Source: an uncultured Flavobacteriales bacterium (lineage in GTDB: Bacteria; Bacteroidota; Bacteroidia; Flavobacteriales_E; Vicingaceae). From it: DNA of 44,586 nt. Below the pieces are notes generated by a model. That model was not told the origin of the DNA. It did not search any database and saw nothing but the letters and a program-made list of their open reading frames with translations. This document shows positions 43,024 to 44,586 of this stretch, piece after piece. The stretch's first letter is position 1; every line of letters begins with the position of its first letter. The translations under genes and the position numbers were made by a program. The stretch is taken from positions 1 to 44,586 of the forward strand of contig CAJWVX010000009.1 of the NCBI GenBank assembly GCA_913048175.1, read 5' to 3'.

Positions 43024-44300
43024 TGGTTTTCATAAATAGAATGAAACGTTCCATTTTGAAATAAGTATTCTCTCTCATCAATAAAAAAATAATCGCCATT
43101 TTTATAACTTTTCAGATTAACAACATCTGTGTGTTTTGTATGAACAGAGCCATTTGTTTGTCGAGCTAAATCCATATAAGTTACATTTATTCGGTTCCCT
43201 GCACCACAAATAATAACTCTAACAGGCTTCTTAATTTGATTAATGAATTTATAGTCTCGCATTCCCTCCATGTTGTCTGCAACCAGTATTATTTGATCCG
43301 CTTCAGGGTAGTGTTTTATCCCATCAATAATTGCCTCAATATCATTCTCTAATCCCTCTCCGCCTCCAGAACCACTCCTCATACATTTTGTAGCTGTATT
43401 TATAACAGCATCAATGTTTTTGTTTTTAGTGATGTAAATACCTTTTGTTTCTAGTGGCTTTTTTTTGTTTGAACGCTTTTCATCACCATCATTAAAAAAC
43501 ACAAAGTATTGAGCGGTTTTGTTTTCGGCTTGTTGTTTTAACCAAACAAAAACTTGCGCACTGTAAGGAGACATACTTCCTGTTACATCTGTAGCTACAA
43601 TAAAGTTAGTCCAATTTTTATTTCTATTAAATGCCCCTAAAACAGTAGTGTCTTTATAAAGTGATTGCAAATAGAAGAAATCTGGTGGAGAAGGAGGTTT
43701 AATAGTCTCAATAGACCAGAGAGTATCATGTATGTATCCAACAGCCTGATCATAGTGAGTTTTTATATCATATTTTTTTGGAATAGTATCGGTTTCTAGA
43801 CTGTCATTTTTAAGCATAGATGTTACTAAATCTGTAAGGTAATTAGCTTCAGCGGCAAGCATTGATTTTGATGAGTTTGGACGAAATGTAACAATAAACC
43901 CATGGAACATTTTATTACATTCTTCTCTGGAGTTTCCTTTTGTTTGGCTTATTAAATTAAATCCCCAAAAACGGTTTTCAAATAATGCTGGAACTAAGTT
44001 GTTTAATTCTTTTAGTCTATTTTGGTTAAGGTTTTTTTGATCAAAAGATTTAACAGTTCTGTATTTGGTGTAAACCAACTCTAGCTTAATAGAAACTCTT
44101 TCTTGTAGTTGTTTTTTTTGCTCAGGATTCAATACGAGCTTCTTTGCAAAAGGCATTGAAATATATAGCTGGTTTTCTTTTAACGTAGTTAAATCAATTT
44201 CATAAATAAAATCAGGTGATGTATTTACTAGAGAATTGAAATTTTGTGCACTGCTAATTTTAGCACAAAAAAGAATAAGAAGTAAATAAAATATACGCAT
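43020..44300 (-). CDS. Secreted von Willebrand factor A-like protein
   Basis: 426 residues from the ATG at 44298-44300, which begins a good signal peptide ([19 protein letters not shown]). A longer in-frame reading starts 42 codons earlier but would place a Cys-rich leader ahead of the signal peptide and cover the rsmA start region, so it is rejected. The C-terminal half has a MIDAS-like motif [13 protein letters not shown], then [12 protein letters not shown] and the acidic [13 protein letters not shown], typical of vWA domains that bind metal and protein ligands. No membrane anchor. Role unknown; its stop overlaps the lipoprotein stop by 4 bp and its start diverges from rsmA. Confidence 0.82.
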   Translation of the reverse strand: MRIFYLLLILFCAKISSAQNFNSLVNTSPDFIYEIDLTTLKENQLYISMPFAKKLVLNPEQKKQLQERVSIKLELVYTKYRTVKSFDQKNLNQNRLKELNNLVPALFENRFWGFNLISQTKGNSREECNKMFHGFIVTFRPNSSKSMLAAEANYLTDLVTSMLKNDSLETDTIPKKYDIKTHYDQAVGYIHDTLWSIETIKPPSPPDFFYLQSLYKDTTVLGAFNRNKNWTNFIVATDVTGSMSPYSAQVFVWLKQQAENKTAQYFVFFNDGDEKRSNKKKPLETKGIYITKNKNIDAVINTATKCMRSGSGGGEGLENDIEAIIDGIKHYPEADQIILVADNMEGMRDYKFINQIKKPVRVIICGAGNRINVTYMDLARQTNGSVHTKHTDVVNLKSYKNGDYFFIDEREYLFQNGTFHSIYENH

Positions 44301-44315
44301 TAAGGGTGTTATGTT

Positions 44316-44323
44316 TAGCTTTG
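44316..44323 (+). promoter_or_regulatory. rsmA -7 element within an inverted repeat
   Basis: TAGCTTTG matches TAnnTTTG. A perfect 11-bp inverted repeat, TTTGCAATATA (44320-44330) and TATATTGCAAA (44352-44362), overlaps this element and the proposed rsmA start codon. The earlier ATG at 44311 would lie upstream of the promoter, which favours the TTG at 44356 as the start. Confidence 0.55.
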
Positions 44324-44355
44324 CAATATACAAGAACTTTAAAGAACCCACTATA

Positions 44356-44586
44356 TTGCAAAACGTAAAAGCCAAAAAACACCTCGGGCAGCATTTTTTA
44401 ACAGATTTAAGTATTGCTAAAAACATTGTTGATGCTCTTTCTCAAACTTCTAAATATAAAAAAGTAGTTGAGGTTGGACCCGGAATGGGTGTGCTTACTC
44501 AATATTTAATTGAGAATAAAGAGTACGAAACATACCCTATAGATGTTGATCGAGAATCGATTGGTTATTTGGCTGAAAAATATCCA
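44356..44586 (+). CDS. rsmA: 16S rRNA dimethyladenosine transferase RsmA (KsgA), 5' part
   Basis: Only the first 77 residues are in the window and the frame runs off the edge. The start [20 protein letters not shown] is the family's N-terminal signature, and [15 protein letters not shown] is SAM-binding motif I. The enzyme dimethylates two adjacent adenosines at the 3' end of 16S rRNA. I choose TTG 44356 because it puts the start three residues before VKAKK, as usual for this phylum, and lies below a good -7 element. An in-frame ATG at 44311 is the alternative. Confidence 0.93.
   Translation, partial: MQNVKAKKHLGQHFLTDLSIAKNIVDALSQTSKYKKVVEVGPGMGVLTQYLIENKEYETYPIDVDRESIGYLAEKYP

Noticed and set aside
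43020-44426. Longer 468-residue form of the vWA-like protein
   Set aside because: The extra 42 residues precede a clear signal peptide and overlap the rsmA promoter and first codons. The ATG at 44298-44300 is the better start.
1-44586. CRISPR array, tRNA, rRNA, riboswitch or prophage
   Set aside because: No regularly spaced repeats, cloverleaf-like segments, rRNA motifs or phage structural genes were seen on either strand.

Overview
The window looks like chromosomal DNA of a Bacteroidota bacterium, most likely a marine member of the Flavobacteriales. It is strongly AT-rich. Several promoters carry the phylum's TAnnTTTG -7 element instead of a sigma70 -10 box. The gene content fits: a DUF4175 protein, a CarboxypepD_reg-like TonB-dependent receptor, a TIGR02046-type one-subunit SdhC, YwqK-like repeat proteins, and a lipoprotein with the GCTD...DGSC motif. 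The species cannot be named from sequence alone.

Layout. 1-713 holds a decayed IS200-type transposase and a parS-like site. 714-9107 is a minus-strand run: mnmG (flanked by a second parS-like site), ybeY, an RsbW-like ATPase, a DUF4175 membrane/coiled-coil protein, a small membrane protein and two glycosyltransferases of cell-surface polysaccharide synthesis. 9197-24302 is a phosphate-response region: phoR, phoB, a beta-helix-like lipoprotein, a TonB-dependent receptor followed by a SpoIIE-type phosphatase, a PhoB paralogue with a degenerate receiver, two small exported proteins, a Na/Pi cotransporter with a PhoU-like tail, and a phosphate-porin-like protein. A SulP transporter plus beta-carbonic anhydrase operon lies inside it. 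24479-30833 holds rpiB, then a very AT-rich module of a secreted YwqK-repeat protein, a multi-PAS histidine kinase and a LytTR response regulator. 30830-35625 holds an SDR enzyme, a large zinc metalloprotease, a CoA-binding protein and an unknown exported protein. 35626-36733 contains an IS3-family remnant. 36734-40263 is sdhCAB. 40465-43023 is an arsenosugar-type operon (ArsS radical SAM, rhodanese, TIGR04282 glycosyltransferase, lipoprotein). The window ends with a von Willebrand-like secreted protein divergent from the start of rsmA.

Main discovery. Seven promoters in the phosphate region share one architecture: direct repeats close to NTTAAC at an exact 11-bp period, in the same helical register to a TAnnTTTG-like -7 element (repeat starts at -27, -38, -49 and usually -60 from the first base of the -7 element). 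They precede phoB itself, the lipoprotein, the TonB receptor, the degenerate PhoB paralogue, the small CarboxypepD-like protein, the Na/Pi cotransporter and the porin. The period and position match the known PhoB/PhoP binding mode, so I infer a PhoB regulon with a Bacteroidota-specific Pho box. That ties the uncharacterised lipoprotein/receptor/phosphatase set and the second PhoB-like regulator to phosphate starvation.
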